A stretch of DNA of 56,597 nucleotides from Mycolicibacterium palauense (GTDB lineage Bacteria; Actinomycetota; Actinomycetes; Mycobacteriales; Mycobacteriaceae), in the NCBI RefSeq assembly GCF_002592005.1, contig NZ_NVQF01000037.1:1-56597 (forward strand). The letters run 5' to 3'. The position numbers and the translations under genes were made by a program. A model generated the notes under the pieces. The model was not told the DNA's origin. It ran no database searches and saw nothing but the letters and a program-made list of their open reading frames with translations. Below are positions 37,897 to 45,944 of the stretch, piece by piece (positions within the stretch are counted from its first letter, which is position 1; the number at the start of each line of letters is the position of its first letter).

Positions 37897-38583
37897 TCAG
37901 GGGGTGCTGTGCCAGCCCTGCACTCCGAGCACGATCATCCGCAGCTGCTTGATGGCCAGCCGTTTGATCTCGGCGAGCGCGTCGGGGTTGTGGGCGTCCT
38001 CGATCAGCTCGGCAATGGAGATCATCGCGTTGACGAACAGGCTGGCCAGGATGTTCAGATCCTCGGTGCTCCAGCCGTTCAGTTCCGGAAAGCGGGCCAG
38101 GTCGGTCGCCAGTTCCGAAGCGATCAAACGGATTTCGGTACGAATGGCATAGCGCAGCACTGACATGCCGCTGGAGCGCTCGCGGCCGATGAAGCGCCAG
38201 TGTTCGCGCTGTTCGGCGACGCTGGCAACCAGGATGTCCACCGAGGACTCGATCACCCGGCTGGTGTCCAGCTTGCCAGCGCGCGCACCGCGCAACATGT
38301 CGCGCAGGGAGCGGAACGACTCGTCGATGAGCACCAGCCCCAGTGCCTCCATCGACTCGAAATGCCGGTAGAAGGCGCCCGGGACGATGCCGGCCTCCCT
38401 GGTCACCTCACGCAGGCTCAATCCGGCATAGCTGCGTTCGTCGACGAGTTTGAGGGCCGCCTCGATGATCGCGCGCCGGGTGGCCTCCTTGCGCTCCTCG
38501 CGGGTGGCCGATTCCCGGCCCCTGCCGTGCACCGGCCGGGTGGAATGGCGCGACGACCGCGATCTGGGAGTACGGGCGTTCAC
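37897..38583 (-). CDS. TetR regulator divergent from the desaturase operon
   Basis: This 228-residue regulator has a TetR_N domain: TRRAIIEAALKLVDERSYAGLSLREVTREAGIVPGAFYRHFESMEALGLVLIDESF (residues ~35-90), and a helical ligand domain with FIGRERSSGMSVLRYAIRTEIRLI. The GTG at 38583 overlaps a perfect GTTCAC/GTGAAC palindrome; a GTG at 38532 would place the operator fully upstream and is possible since the first 17 residues are basic and non-conserved. Its position suggests control of the reductase-desaturase pair in response to acyl-CoA, like DesT or FasR; that is inference. Confidence 0.87.
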   Translation of the reverse strand: MNARTPRSRSSRHSTRPVHGRGRESATREERKEATRRAIIEAALKLVDERSYAGLSLREVTREAGIVPGAFYRHFESMEALGLVLIDESFRSLRDMLRGARAGKLDTSRVIESSVDILVASVAEQREHWRFIGRERSSGMSVLRYAIRTEIRLIASELATDLARFPELNGWSTEDLNILASLFVNAMISIAELIEDAHNPDALAEIKRLAIKQLRMIVLGVQGWHSTP

Positions 38584-38592
38584 TGTGTGAAC
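38578..38592. promoter_or_regulatory. TetR operator candidate at the desaturase locus
   Basis: GTTCAC-TGT-GTGAAC is a perfect 6-bp inverted repeat at the tetR start. A second TTCAC with GTGTACAC and GTTCAC lies at 38639-38660, covering the start of the reductase gene. TTGACT at 38617-38622 is a likely -35 for the reductase. Confidence 0.6.
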
Positions 38593-38652
38593 CGTACCAC
38601 AGCCTGGGTGAATGCCTTGACTTGGTGGAGTTTCTCTTCACACAGTGTACAC

Positions 38653-39732
38653 ATGTTCACTGAAACTCTGAGCCACGCGATGCGGTTCACGGTGCTGGGT
38701 ACACCGCTGGTGGACCTGCTCACCGGCCCACACGGCCTGGACCGCTACACCGAGCTCGTGGAACCGACATGGTCCCGGGCCGAAGCGCGCGCCAGGGTCG
38801 TCGACGTGCGCCGCACGACACCGCGCACCGTGACGCTGACCCTGGTTCCCAACGCGGCCTTCGGTGGCTTCACCGCGGGCCAGCACCTCGCGGTGTCGGT
38901 CGAGATCGACGGGCGCCGCCGCACCCGGTGCTACTCGCCGGCGGGAGCACAGCGCGATCCGCGGATCGAGCTGACCGTCGGGCGCCACGACCACGGCCTG
39001 GTCTCCCGCTACCTGCACGACCGCGCCCGCCCGGGCATGGTGCTCGAATTGGGCGAGGCGGCAGGGGAGTTCGTGCTTCCGGCGAAACGTCCGGGCCGCA
39101 TCCTGTTCGTCTCCGGCGGGACCGGCATCACCCCGGTGATGTCCATGCTGCGGTCGCTGCGCGGCGAAGGGCACACCGGCGAGATCGCGTTCGTGCACTA
39201 TGCCCGCTCCGCCGCCGAGGCCTGCTATCGCGACGAGTTGGCGGCGATGACCGGGGTGCGGGTGTTGCACGGATTCACCCGCGCCGCCGGGGACGGCGAC
39301 CTAGGGGGTCACTGCTGCGCAGAGCACCTCGGCGCGGCCATGCCCGACCCGGATGCGGTCTACGTGTGTGGGCCGCCGGCGCTGGTGGAGGCCGTCACAC
39401 GCGTGCACCCGGACGCGTACTCGGAGACCTTCGTGCCCCCGGCGTCCCTTGCCTCGCCCCGGGGCCTGCCCGAATCCTGCGGCGGGGCCATCAGCTTCGC
39501 CGACAGCGCGGTCACCGTCGAGGACGACGGGCGTCCGCTGCTGGAGCAGGCGGAGGCGGCCGGTCTGCGGCCGAAAAGTGGATGCCGGATGGGTATCTGC
39601 CACACCTGCACGCGGCGCAAGACCACCGGCACCGTCGAGAACCTGATCACCGGCGCGGTGTCGTCCGCCGACGGCGAGGACGTGCAGTTGTGCGTGTCCG
39701 CCGCCCGCGGCGACGTCTCGATCGCGCTCTGA
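38653..39732 (+). CDS. Ferredoxin reductase partner of the desaturase (Rv3230c-like)
   Basis: This 359-residue electron-transfer protein has three modules: FAD (TRCYSPAGAQRDPRIELTVGRH, the RxYS motif), NAD(P) (ILFVSGGTGITPVMSMLRSL) and a C-terminal plant-type [2Fe-2S] domain with CRMGICHTC and the fourth cysteine in VQLCVSA. This is the arrangement of M. tuberculosis Rv3230c, which feeds electrons to DesA3. ATG 38653 is inside a symmetric TTCAC region and has no Shine-Dalgarno sequence, so the mRNA may be leaderless. The desaturase follows after 25 bases. Confidence 0.92.
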   Translation: MFTETLSHAMRFTVLGTPLVDLLTGPHGLDRYTELVEPTWSRAEARARVVDVRRTTPRTVTLTLVPNAAFGGFTAGQHLAVSVEIDGRRRTRCYSPAGAQRDPRIELTVGRHDHGLVSRYLHDRARPGMVLELGEAAGEFVLPAKRPGRILFVSGGTGITPVMSMLRSLRGEGHTGEIAFVHYARSAAEACYRDELAAMTGVRVLHGFTRAAGDGDLGGHCCAEHLGAAMPDPDAVYVCGPPALVEAVTRVHPDAYSETFVPPASLASPRGLPESCGGAISFADSAVTVEDDGRPLLEQAEAAGLRPKSGCRMGICHTCTRRKTTGTVENLITGAVSSADGEDVQLCVSAARGDVSIAL

Positions 39733-39757
39733 CCGACACCACACCAATGGAGTAGAG

Positions 39758-40876
39758 ATGACCACCTCACCGATCACCCTGACACCCGAGCAGGCCGACG
39801 CGTTCGGCCGCGAACTCGACGCGATCCGCGACCGCGTCCTGGCCGACCTGGGCGAAGTCGACGCCGACTACATCCGCAACGTCGTCAAGGCGCAACGCGC
39901 CCTTGAGGTCGGCGGCCGCGGACTGTTGTTCCTCGGTTTCCTGCCGCCGGCATGGCTGGCCGGTACCGCGATGCTCGCGGTGTCGAAAATCCTGGACAAC
40001 ATGGAGATCGGCCACAACGTGATGCACGGCCAGTACGACTGGATGGGCGACCCGGCGTATGCGGGCAACCGCTTCGAATGGGACACCGCCTGCCCGGCCG
40101 ACCAGTGGCGGCACTCGCATAACTACATGCACCACACCTACACCAACATCGTCGACATGGACCGCGACATCGGCTACGGGATTCTGCGCATGAGCCCCGA
40201 CCAGCGGTGGAGCCCCTACTTCCTGGGCAACCCCGTCTACGCGTTCCTGCTGATGGTGCTTTTCCAGTACGGCGTCGCGTTGCACGAACTGGAGACCGAA
40301 CGCATCCGGTCGGGCGAGATCAGCGTGGCCGACAAGCGCGAGGTCCTCGCCGAGATCTGGGGTAAGACGCGCAAGCAGGTACTCAAGGACTATGTGGCCT
40401 TCCCCCTGCTGGCCGGGCCGGTCGCCCCGTTCGTGCTGGCCGGGAACCTCTCGGCGAATCTGATCCGCAACGTGTGGGCGTTCATGATCATCTTCTGCGG
40501 CCACTTCCCGGACGGCACCCAGGAATTCGCGATCGAGGACACCCGCCGGGAGAGCCGGGGGATGTGGTATTTCCGCCAGGTCCTCGGCTCGGCGAACCTC
40601 ACCGGGGGCCGGCTGTTTCATCTGTTGTCGGGCAACCTGTCCCACCAGATCGAACACCACCTGTTCCCGGACATCCCGGCCCGGCGCTACGCCGAGATCG
40701 CCGGCGAGGTGCGCGAGGTGTGCGGGCGCTACGGGATTCCGTACAACAGTGGCCCGCTGCCCCGCCAGTTCGCGACCGTGGTGCGCAAGATCGTCCGGCT
40801 GGCCCTGCCGGGCCGGTCGCAGCCCGCACCGCGCGAGCGCGCCGAGGCTCGGGAGCCCGTCGCGGTGGGCGCCTAG
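39758..40876 (+). CDS. desA3: Acyl-CoA fatty acid desaturase, DesA3-like
   Basis: This membrane di-iron desaturase of 372 residues has all three histidine boxes: GHNVMHG (HxxxH), HSHNYMHH (HxxxHH) and HQIEHH (QxxHH), with hydrophobic segments before box 1 (LLFLGFLPPAWLAGTAML), in the middle (YFLGNPVYAFLLMVLFQYGV and FPLLAGPVAPFVLAGNL). The coupling to the reductase upstream points to stearoyl-CoA delta-9 desaturation giving oleate for membrane and storage lipids. A likely AAT-GGAG site precedes the ATG. Expression is probably governed by the divergent TetR. Confidence 0.9.
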   Translation: MTTSPITLTPEQADAFGRELDAIRDRVLADLGEVDADYIRNVVKAQRALEVGGRGLLFLGFLPPAWLAGTAMLAVSKILDNMEIGHNVMHGQYDWMGDPAYAGNRFEWDTACPADQWRHSHNYMHHTYTNIVDMDRDIGYGILRMSPDQRWSPYFLGNPVYAFLLMVLFQYGVALHELETERIRSGEISVADKREVLAEIWGKTRKQVLKDYVAFPLLAGPVAPFVLAGNLSANLIRNVWAFMIIFCGHFPDGTQEFAIEDTRRESRGMWYFRQVLGSANLTGGRLFHLLSGNLSHQIEHHLFPDIPARRYAEIAGEVREVCGRYGIPYNSGPLPRQFATVVRKIVRLALPGRSQPAPRERAEAREPVAVGA

Positions 40877-40929
40877 CCCAGTCCGAAACCCAGGCCGCTT
40901 TCGGGGTGCGCCGACGGGTGGGGCCCAGC

Positions 40930-41160
40930 ATGGCGTTCTCCGACGTCGACGGTGACGAACTCACCCACGCCAACACCCTCAACGCGTCGGTGCAGGAGCT
41001 GGCCGCCGGGCTGGGGATCGCCGTGGCCGCGCTGCTGCTGACCGTGCTGACCTCCTACGCCTGGACGTTCGCCGTGCTGGGCGCGCTGATGGCGCTCACC
41101 CTCGTCGAGACCGTGCGCCTGCCCGGCGACGCCGGGTCCCACGTCAGCGGACGCGCCTGA
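40930..41160 (+). pseudogene. C-terminal remnant of an MFS drug-efflux transporter
   Basis: Only ~77 residues survive. MAFSDVDGDELTHANTLNASVQELAAGLGIAVAALLL followed by a last helix, TFAVLGALMALTLVETV, is the final two-helix part of DHA2-type efflux proteins (the A-N-T-L/Q-x-L-G-x-G-V-A pattern). Resemblance may begin a few codons upstream (GVRRRVGPS), but then the sequence runs into the desaturase gene. The remaining ~11 helices are absent, so the gene was cut off, probably by a deletion that joined it to desA3. Confidence 0.8.
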
Positions 41161-41192
41161 GCGGGTGGCCGCGGCGGTCCTAGAGTGAAGAC

Positions 41193-41651
41193 ATGGCCCG
41201 CACCTACGCCACGGCACGACACGTCGACCTCACCGGGCTGCTGGACTTCGTCCGGCCCCGACACAAGATGGTGCTCACCACCTTCCGGTCCGGCGGTGGC
41301 CTGCAGAGTTCACCGGTCACCGGCGGGGTGGACGAGCAGGGGCGGCTGGTGATCTCCAGCTACCCCCAGCGTGCCAAGAGCACCAATGCGCGCCGCGCCG
41401 GAACGGCCAGCGTCGTCGTGCTCTCCGACGAGTTCAACGGCCCCTACGTCCAGATCGACGGCGACGCGGAGGTCATCGACCTGCCCGAGGCGCTGGAACC
41501 GCTGGTCGACTACTACCGCGCGATCGCCGGTGAACATCCGGACTGGGACGAGTACCGCCAGGCGATGGCCCAGCAGGGCAAGTGCCTGATCCGGATCACC
41601 CCGCGCAGCTGGGGGCCGGTGGCCACGGGCGGATTCCCGCCGGAGCGCTAG
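41193..41651 (+). CDS. PPOX-class F420-dependent oxidoreductase (FDOR-B)
   Basis: The product is a 152-residue split-barrel flavin/F420-binding protein. HKMVLTTFRSGGGLQSSPVTGGVDEQGRLVISSYPQRAKSTNARRAGTASVVVLSDEFNGPYVQIDGDAEVIDLPEAL carries the expected strand order and the R/K-S/T cofactor-phosphate contacts. The C-terminal RITPRSWGPVATGGFPP is typical of Rv1155/Rv2991-like FDOR-B proteins. It starts with an ATG after TAGAGTGAAG-C and stands between the MFS remnant and the convergent TetR. The substrate is unknown. Confidence 0.87.
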   Translation: MARTYATARHVDLTGLLDFVRPRHKMVLTTFRSGGGLQSSPVTGGVDEQGRLVISSYPQRAKSTNARRAGTASVVVLSDEFNGPYVQIDGDAEVIDLPEALEPLVDYYRAIAGEHPDWDEYRQAMAQQGKCLIRITPRSWGPVATGGFPPER

Positions 41652-41673
41652 CCCCGGCCGCCGGTCGGGTTCG

Positions 41674-42315
41674 TCAGGCCCGTTCCCGGGCCTGCTGGTG
41701 GGCCCCCGGGTATCCGCGGCTGACCAGTGCCGCGCAGGCGGCCACCGCCGTGTCGGCGATGCCGCGGATGTCCTCGCCGTCTTCGAGGGAGTAGGCGGTC
41801 AGCTCGCGCAGGCCGCCGAGCAGGATGAGCGCCAGAGGCCGGGTGATCCCGGGCAGGCCGGCCTCGCGGAAGCCGGGGCTTCTCGTCAGATCCATCAGCA
41901 TGTCGATCAGGCGCTGGGTCTCGCGGCGCTGCGTGGGGCGGGCGGCGTCGCCGAGCGCGGGGAATTCCCGGATCCAGGTCAGCCAGATCGTCGGACGCGC
42001 CGCGACGGTCCGGACGTAGGAGTCGATGGCCTGTTCGATCTGGGTGTGCCAGTGGCCGTGCGGATCGACGGCGGCGCGGATCGCCTCGACCATCCTGGCG
42101 TTCTCGATGTCGAGCAGGTCGAGCAGGCATTCGTTCTTGCCGGCGAAATGCGCGTAGAAGGTGCGCTTGGAGGTCTTGGCGTGCCGCACGATGTCGGCCA
42201 CCGTGGTGTCGCGGTAGCCACGCTCGGCGATCGACTCGGCCAGCCCGTCGAGCAGGCGTTCGCGAAACGGATCCGCGCCGGCGGGGCGGGGGACGTCGAC
42301 GCCGGGGGAACCCAT
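41674..42315 (-). CDS. TetR regulator divergent from cyp138 (Rv0135c-like)
   Basis: This 213-residue regulator has RERLLDGLAESIAERGYRDTTVADIVRHAKTSKRTFYAHFAGKNECLLDLLDIENARM as the TetR_N domain (residues ~18-75). The C-terminal TetR domain is helical with RPTIWLTWIREFPALGD. ATG 42315 with GGAGGAAAC upstream is chosen over the very long frame to 43749, which is antisense to cyp138. The same divergent pair occurs in M. tuberculosis (Rv0135c/Rv0136). Two palindromes in the shared region are its likely sites. Confidence 0.9.
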   Translation of the reverse strand: MGSPGVDVPRPAGADPFRERLLDGLAESIAERGYRDTTVADIVRHAKTSKRTFYAHFAGKNECLLDLLDIENARMVEAIRAAVDPHGHWHTQIEQAIDSYVRTVAARPTIWLTWIREFPALGDAARPTQRRETQRLIDMLMDLTRSPGFREAGLPGITRPLALILLGGLRELTAYSLEDGEDIRGIADTAVAACAALVSRGYPGAHQQARERA

Positions 42316-42350
42316 GGGGGTCAGTTTCCTCCTCCACCCTTGCCGGATCG

Positions 42351-42368
42351 CGGTACCAGCCGGTACCG
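42351..42368. promoter_or_regulatory. Palindromic operator 1, tetR/cyp138
   Basis: CGGTACC and GGTACCG, 7-bp arms, enclose AGCC, 36 bases before the tetR start. Each arm itself contains the palindrome GGTACC. Confidence 0.65.
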
Positions 42369-42382
42369 TACCCGGTAGAGCG

Positions 42383-42400
42383 TGGTACGGCGAAGTACCA
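42383..42400. promoter_or_regulatory. Palindromic operator 2, tetR/cyp138
   Basis: TGGTAC and GTACCA, 6-bp arms, enclose six bases, ending 23 bases before the cyp138 start. The GGTAC core is shared with operator 1, 32 bases away (about three helical turns), suggesting two TetR dimers on one face. Confidence 0.65.
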
Positions 42401-42423
42401 CAGAGCCTTGGGAGGTATCTCCG

Positions 42424-43764
42424 ATGAGTGAAGCGACGATCGACCGGCCGCTTGAGACCGCCGAGCGCCCCGTCCGGCTGCCACCCTCCCCACCGGTGCC
42501 TAAGTTCCTGCAGGCCGTCGGCTACGCCGCCCTGCGCCGGCAGCTGATCCGGCGGCTGACGGGAATGTACGGTTCGGCCTTCACCCTGAGCACGCCGGTG
42601 TTCGGGCCGATGGTGGTGGTCACCGACCCCGCGCTGGCCAAGCAGGTGTTCACCGCACCCACCGAGGTGCTGGGCAACATTCAGCCCAACCTGAGCCGCA
42701 TCCTCGGGCCGGGTTCGGTGTTCGCCCTGGAGGGCTCCGAACATCGTCGCCGCCGCAAGCTGCTCACCCCGCCGTTCCACGGCAAGGCGATGCGGAACTA
42801 CGAAGCCATCGTCGAGGAGGAGACGCTGCGCGAGATCTCCTCCTGGCCCGAGGGGCGCGAGTTCGAAACCCTCGAGCCGATGATGCGGATCACCATCGAC
42901 GTCATCCTGCGCGCCATCTTCGGTGCCATCGGAGCCGAACTGGACTCGCTGCGCCGGATCCTGCCGCCCTGGGTGACGCTGGGGTCCCGGCTGGTGGTGC
43001 TGCCGAAACCCGGCCGCGATCTGGGCCGCTGGAGTCCGTGGAACCGGCTGGCCGGGTACCGGCGCGAGTACGACGAGGTGGTCGAGGCGCTGATCGACCA
43101 GGCCCGCTCCGACCCGCAGCTCGAGGAGCGCACCGACGTGCTGGCGCTGCTGGTGCGCAGCACCTACGAGGACGGCACCCCGATGACGCCCAGCGAGATC
43201 GGCGATGAGCTGCTGACGCTGCTGGCCGCCGGGCACGAGACCACGGCCTCGACGCTGGCATGGTTCTTCGAGCGTGTGTCGCGGCATCCCGCGGTGCTCG
43301 AGAAGCTGGTCGCCGAGGCCGCCACCGACGACAACGAGTACCGGCAGGCCACGATCCTGGAGGTGCAGCGCAACCGCACGGTGATCGACTTCGCCGGCCG
43401 GCGGGTGCTGTCGCCGACCTTCGAGCTCGGGGAATGGACCATCCCGCAGGGCTATTCGATCTCGGTCGGGATCGGGATGGCCCACCGGGATTCGGAGGAG
43501 TTCCCCGATCCGGAACGGTTCGACCCGCAGCGCTTCGTGGGCGAGCGGCCCAACACCTTCGCCTGGATCCCGTTCGGCGGTGGCACGCGCCGCTGTGTCG
43601 GTGCGGCGTTCGCCAATATGGAGATGGATGTGGTGGTGCGGACGGTGTTGCGCCACTTCGTCATTCAGGCCACGTCGGCGCCCGGGGAGAAGTGGCACTC
43701 GCGGGGTGTGGCGTTCACCCCCAAGCGCGGTGGCCGGATCACCGTGCACCGCAGGACTGCCTGA
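42424..43764 (+). CDS. cyp138: Cytochrome P450 CYP138
   Basis: This 446-residue P450 has I-helix oxygen motif LLAAGHETTAST, K-helix ExxR (ILEVQRNRT), PERF-like FDPERFDPQRF and the haem loop FAWIPFGGGTRRCVGAAFANMEMD with the cysteine ligand. LGNIQPNLSRILGPGSVFALEGSEHRRRRKLLTPPFHGKAM matches M. tuberculosis CYP138 (Rv0136) as I recall it. ATG 42424 has GGGAGG upstream. The reaction of CYP138 is not known. It should be repressed by the divergent TetR. Confidence 0.93.
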   Translation: MSEATIDRPLETAERPVRLPPSPPVPKFLQAVGYAALRRQLIRRLTGMYGSAFTLSTPVFGPMVVVTDPALAKQVFTAPTEVLGNIQPNLSRILGPGSVFALEGSEHRRRRKLLTPPFHGKAMRNYEAIVEEETLREISSWPEGREFETLEPMMRITIDVILRAIFGAIGAELDSLRRILPPWVTLGSRLVVLPKPGRDLGRWSPWNRLAGYRREYDEVVEALIDQARSDPQLEERTDVLALLVRSTYEDGTPMTPSEIGDELLTLLAAGHETTASTLAWFFERVSRHPAVLEKLVAEAATDDNEYRQATILEVQRNRTVIDFAGRRVLSPTFELGEWTIPQGYSISVGIGMAHRDSEEFPDPERFDPQRFVGERPNTFAWIPFGGGTRRCVGAAFANMEMDVVVRTVLRHFVIQATSAPGEKWHSRGVAFTPKRGGRITVHRRTA

Positions 43765-43799
43765 CCGGTCCGCGACCGGGCCGGTCTAGCATCCAACGC

Positions 43800-44252
43800 G
43801 TGACCGATTCGATCGTCGACATGATGAACGCCAATCTGGCCTCGACCATCCCCGCCGCCCACCAGATGGGGGTGAAGGTGGTGGAGGCCAGGCCGGGATT
43901 CGCCGCCGTCACCGTGCCGGTCGAAGGTAACGGCAACCACTTCGGGGTGATCTATGCCGGCGTGCAGTTCACCGCCGCGGAGATCCTCGGCGGCATTCTG
44001 GCCCTGTCCAGCTTCGACGCGGCCACATACTTTCCGCTGGTGAAGAACGTCGACATCGCTTTCGTGGGCATGGCCACCACGCAGTTGCGCGCCGAGGCCT
44101 CACTCGATGAACAGACCATCGCCCGGGTCCGCGCGGAGGCCGAGGACCGGGGCAAGGCCGACTACCCCGTCGACGCCGTGGTGACCGACGCCGACGGTAA
44201 AGTGGTGGCCCGCACGCACGGGCTGTACCAGCTGCGGGCCCACCGTGCCTAG
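43800..44252 (+). CDS. Hotdog-fold thioesterase-like protein (DUF4442/PaaI type)
   Basis: The product has 150 residues. GVKVVEARPGFAAVTVPVEGNGNHFGVIYAGVQFTAAEILGGILAL has the hotdog helix-strand pattern, with NHFG at the usual active-site place; the second half is VVTDADGKVVARTHGLYQL. The GTG at 43800 opens with MTDSIVDMMNANL. It follows cyp138 by 35 bases and may be co-transcribed. A role in acyl-CoA hydrolysis is likely from the fold only. Confidence 0.75.
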   Translation: MTDSIVDMMNANLASTIPAAHQMGVKVVEARPGFAAVTVPVEGNGNHFGVIYAGVQFTAAEILGGILALSSFDAATYFPLVKNVDIAFVGMATTQLRAEASLDEQTIARVRAEAEDRGKADYPVDAVVTDADGKVVARTHGLYQLRAHRA

Positions 44253-44270
44253 CTCTACCTAGCTGGTGGG

Positions 44271-44780
44271 CTACACGGTCTCGCGCTTGGGCAGTTTCCA
44301 GCCCGGGCGGGGGAAGTGGCAGGTGTAGCCGTTGGGGTAATGCTCCAGGTAGTCCTGGTGTTCCGGTTCGGCCTCCCAGAACTCCGATGCCGGCGTGACC
44401 TCGGTGACCACCGTGCCCGGCCACAGCCCCGAGGCGTCGACGTCGGCGATGGTGTCCAGCGCGACCCGCTTCTGCTCGTCGTCGAGGTAGAAGATCGCCG
44501 AGCGGTAGCTGGTGCCGACGTCGTTGCCCTGGCGGTTCCTGGTGGTCGGATCGTGGATCTGGAAGAAGAACTCCAGCAGCGCCCGGTAGTCGGTCTGCGC
44601 CGGGTCGTATTTGATCTCCAGCGCCTCGGCATGGCCGGGATGGTTGCGGTAGGTCGGGTGGTCGTTCTGGCCGCCGGTGTAGCCCACCCGGGTGCTCACC
44701 ACCCCCGGCTGCTTGCGGATGAGGTCCTGCATGCCCCAGAAACAGCCGCCGGCCAGGATCGCCATCTGATGGTCGGTCAT
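44271..44780 (-). CDS. msrA: Peptide methionine sulfoxide reductase A
   Basis: This 169-residue enzyme reduces the S-epimer of methionine sulfoxide. The catalytic cysteine is in [43 protein letters not shown] and [27 protein letters not shown] are the standard MsrA blocks. ATG 44780 with GAGGAGA upstream is preferred to 44828. It lies 50 bases downstream of msrB on the same strand, so both stereo-specific reductases are likely in one transcript. msrA next to cyp138 matches M. tuberculosis Rv0137c. Confidence 0.95.
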   Translation of the reverse strand: MTDHQMAILAGGCFWGMQDLIRKQPGVVSTRVGYTGGQNDHPTYRNHPGHAEALEIKYDPAQTDYRALLEFFFQIHDPTTRNRQGNDVGTSYRSAIFYLDDEQKRVALDTIADVDASGLWPGTVVTEVTPASEFWEAEPEHQDYLEHYPNGYTCHFPRPGWKLPKRETV

Positions 44781-44830
44781 TGCATCTCCTCGGATCTGAT
44801 GTTCGTGCCGCCTACAGCCATCTTCCACGC

Positions 44831-45307
44831 CTAGCTGTCCGGGCCGCCGAACAGCGCGCGGTATGCGCCGTATCCCTGGGCCTCCAGGTCGTCGAGATGG
44901 ACGAACCGCAGCGAGGCGGAGTTGATGCAGTAGCGCAACCCGCCCCGGTCGCGGGGTCCGTCGGTGAAGACATGGCCCAAATGGCTGTCGCCGTGGGCCG
45001 AGCGCACCTCGGTCCGCAGCATCAGGTGACTGAGGTCGCGTTTCTCGACCACGTTGCCCGCGTCGACGGGCCGGGTGAAGCTCGGCCAGCCCGAGCCGCT
45101 GTCGAACTTGTCGACCGACGCGAACAGCGGCTCACCGGAGACCACGTCGACGTAGATGCCCGGCTCGTGGTTGTCCCAGTACTGGCCGGTGAACGGGCGC
45201 TCGGTGCCGTCGCGCTGGGTGACCCGGTACTGCTCGGGCGAGAGTGCGTCGATGGCGGTGGGATTCCTGTGATAGGTCACCCGGCCGGCGGGTGTGGAGT
45301 CGGTCAT
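44831..45307 (-). CDS. msrB: Methionine sulfoxide reductase B, zinc-less form
   Basis: The product has 158 residues. The SelR domain is clear: [45 protein letters not shown] and the catalytic cysteine in [12 protein letters not shown]. The two CxxC pairs that bind structural zinc in most MsrBs are missing (the first is VSGEPLF here). GGAAGGAG precedes the ATG. It probably forms an operon with msrA and repairs the R-epimer of methionine sulfoxide. Confidence 0.93.
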   Translation of the reverse strand: MTDSTPAGRVTYHRNPTAIDALSPEQYRVTQRDGTERPFTGQYWDNHEPGIYVDVVSGEPLFASVDKFDSGSGWPSFTRPVDAGNVVEKRDLSHLMLRTEVRSAHGDSHLGHVFTDGPRDRGGLRYCINSASLRFVHLDDLEAQGYGAYRALFGGPDS

Positions 45308-45402
45308 GGGTCTCCTTCCGTGCGAACTGCTATCCGGATAACCTCAACCGCTCTTCAGATAGTTCCGACCGGCTCCCCCACCAAGCCCTCGACAAATCCT
45401 TG

Positions 45403-45416
45403 TAGAACGTGTTCTA
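45403..45416 (+). promoter_or_regulatory. KstR-type operator (cholesterol regulon box)
   Basis: TAGAACGTGTTCTA is a perfect 6-bp inverted repeat around GT and matches the published KstR motif TNNAACNNGTTNNA at every fixed position. It ends nine bases before the GTG of the SnoaL-like gene, where a repressor would cover the promoter. Confidence 0.72.
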
Positions 45417-45425
45417 GTTTCTGGT

Positions 45426-45944
45426 GTGACGACCAGGGTTTTCACGCGCGACGAACTCGCCTCGGCCTTCGCGACCTTCGAGCAGACCGTCGCCCGCGCC
45501 GCCGAGACCAAGGACTGGGACCGCTGGGTGGAGCACTACACCCCGGATGTCACCTACATCGAGCACGCCGCGGGCACCATGCACGGCCGTGACGAGGTGC
45601 GCACCTGGATCCGCCGCACCATGTCGACGTTCCCCGGCAGCCACATGACCGCGTTCCCGTCGCTGTGGTCGGTGATCGACGAGCCGACCGGCCGGGTGAT
45701 CTGCGAACTGGACAACCCGATGCGCGACCCCGGCGACGGCACGATCATCAGCGCGACCAACATCTCGATCGTCACCTACGCCGGCGACGGACTGTGGCGC
45801 CAGCAGGAGGACGTCTACAACCCGCTGCGCTTCGTGCAGGCCTCGATCGCCTGGTGCCGCAAGGCGCGCGAGCTGGGCACCCTCGACGACGAGGCCGCCG
45901 CCTGGTTCGACAAGTACGCCCACCACGATGGGGGCGGTCGGTGA
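45426..45944 (+). CDS. SnoaL-like/NTF2-fold protein (Rv0138-like)
   Basis: This 172-residue cone-fold protein has TKDWDRWVEHYTPDVTYIEHAAGTMHGRDEVRTWIRRTMSTFPGSHMTAFPSLWSVID, which follows the SnoaL_2/ketosteroid-isomerase-like pattern, with an acid at TYIEHA. The GTG start at 45426 leaves the KstR-like box immediately upstream. The stop overlaps the next start (GTGA). Position matches M. tuberculosis Rv0138. A steroid-related isomerase or hydratase role is attractive given the box and the 3beta-HSD-like partner, but unproven. Confidence 0.82.
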   Translation: MTTRVFTRDELASAFATFEQTVARAAETKDWDRWVEHYTPDVTYIEHAAGTMHGRDEVRTWIRRTMSTFPGSHMTAFPSLWSVIDEPTGRVICELDNPMRDPGDGTIISATNISIVTYAGDGLWRQQEDVYNPLRFVQASIAWCRKARELGTLDDEAAAWFDKYAHHDGGGR

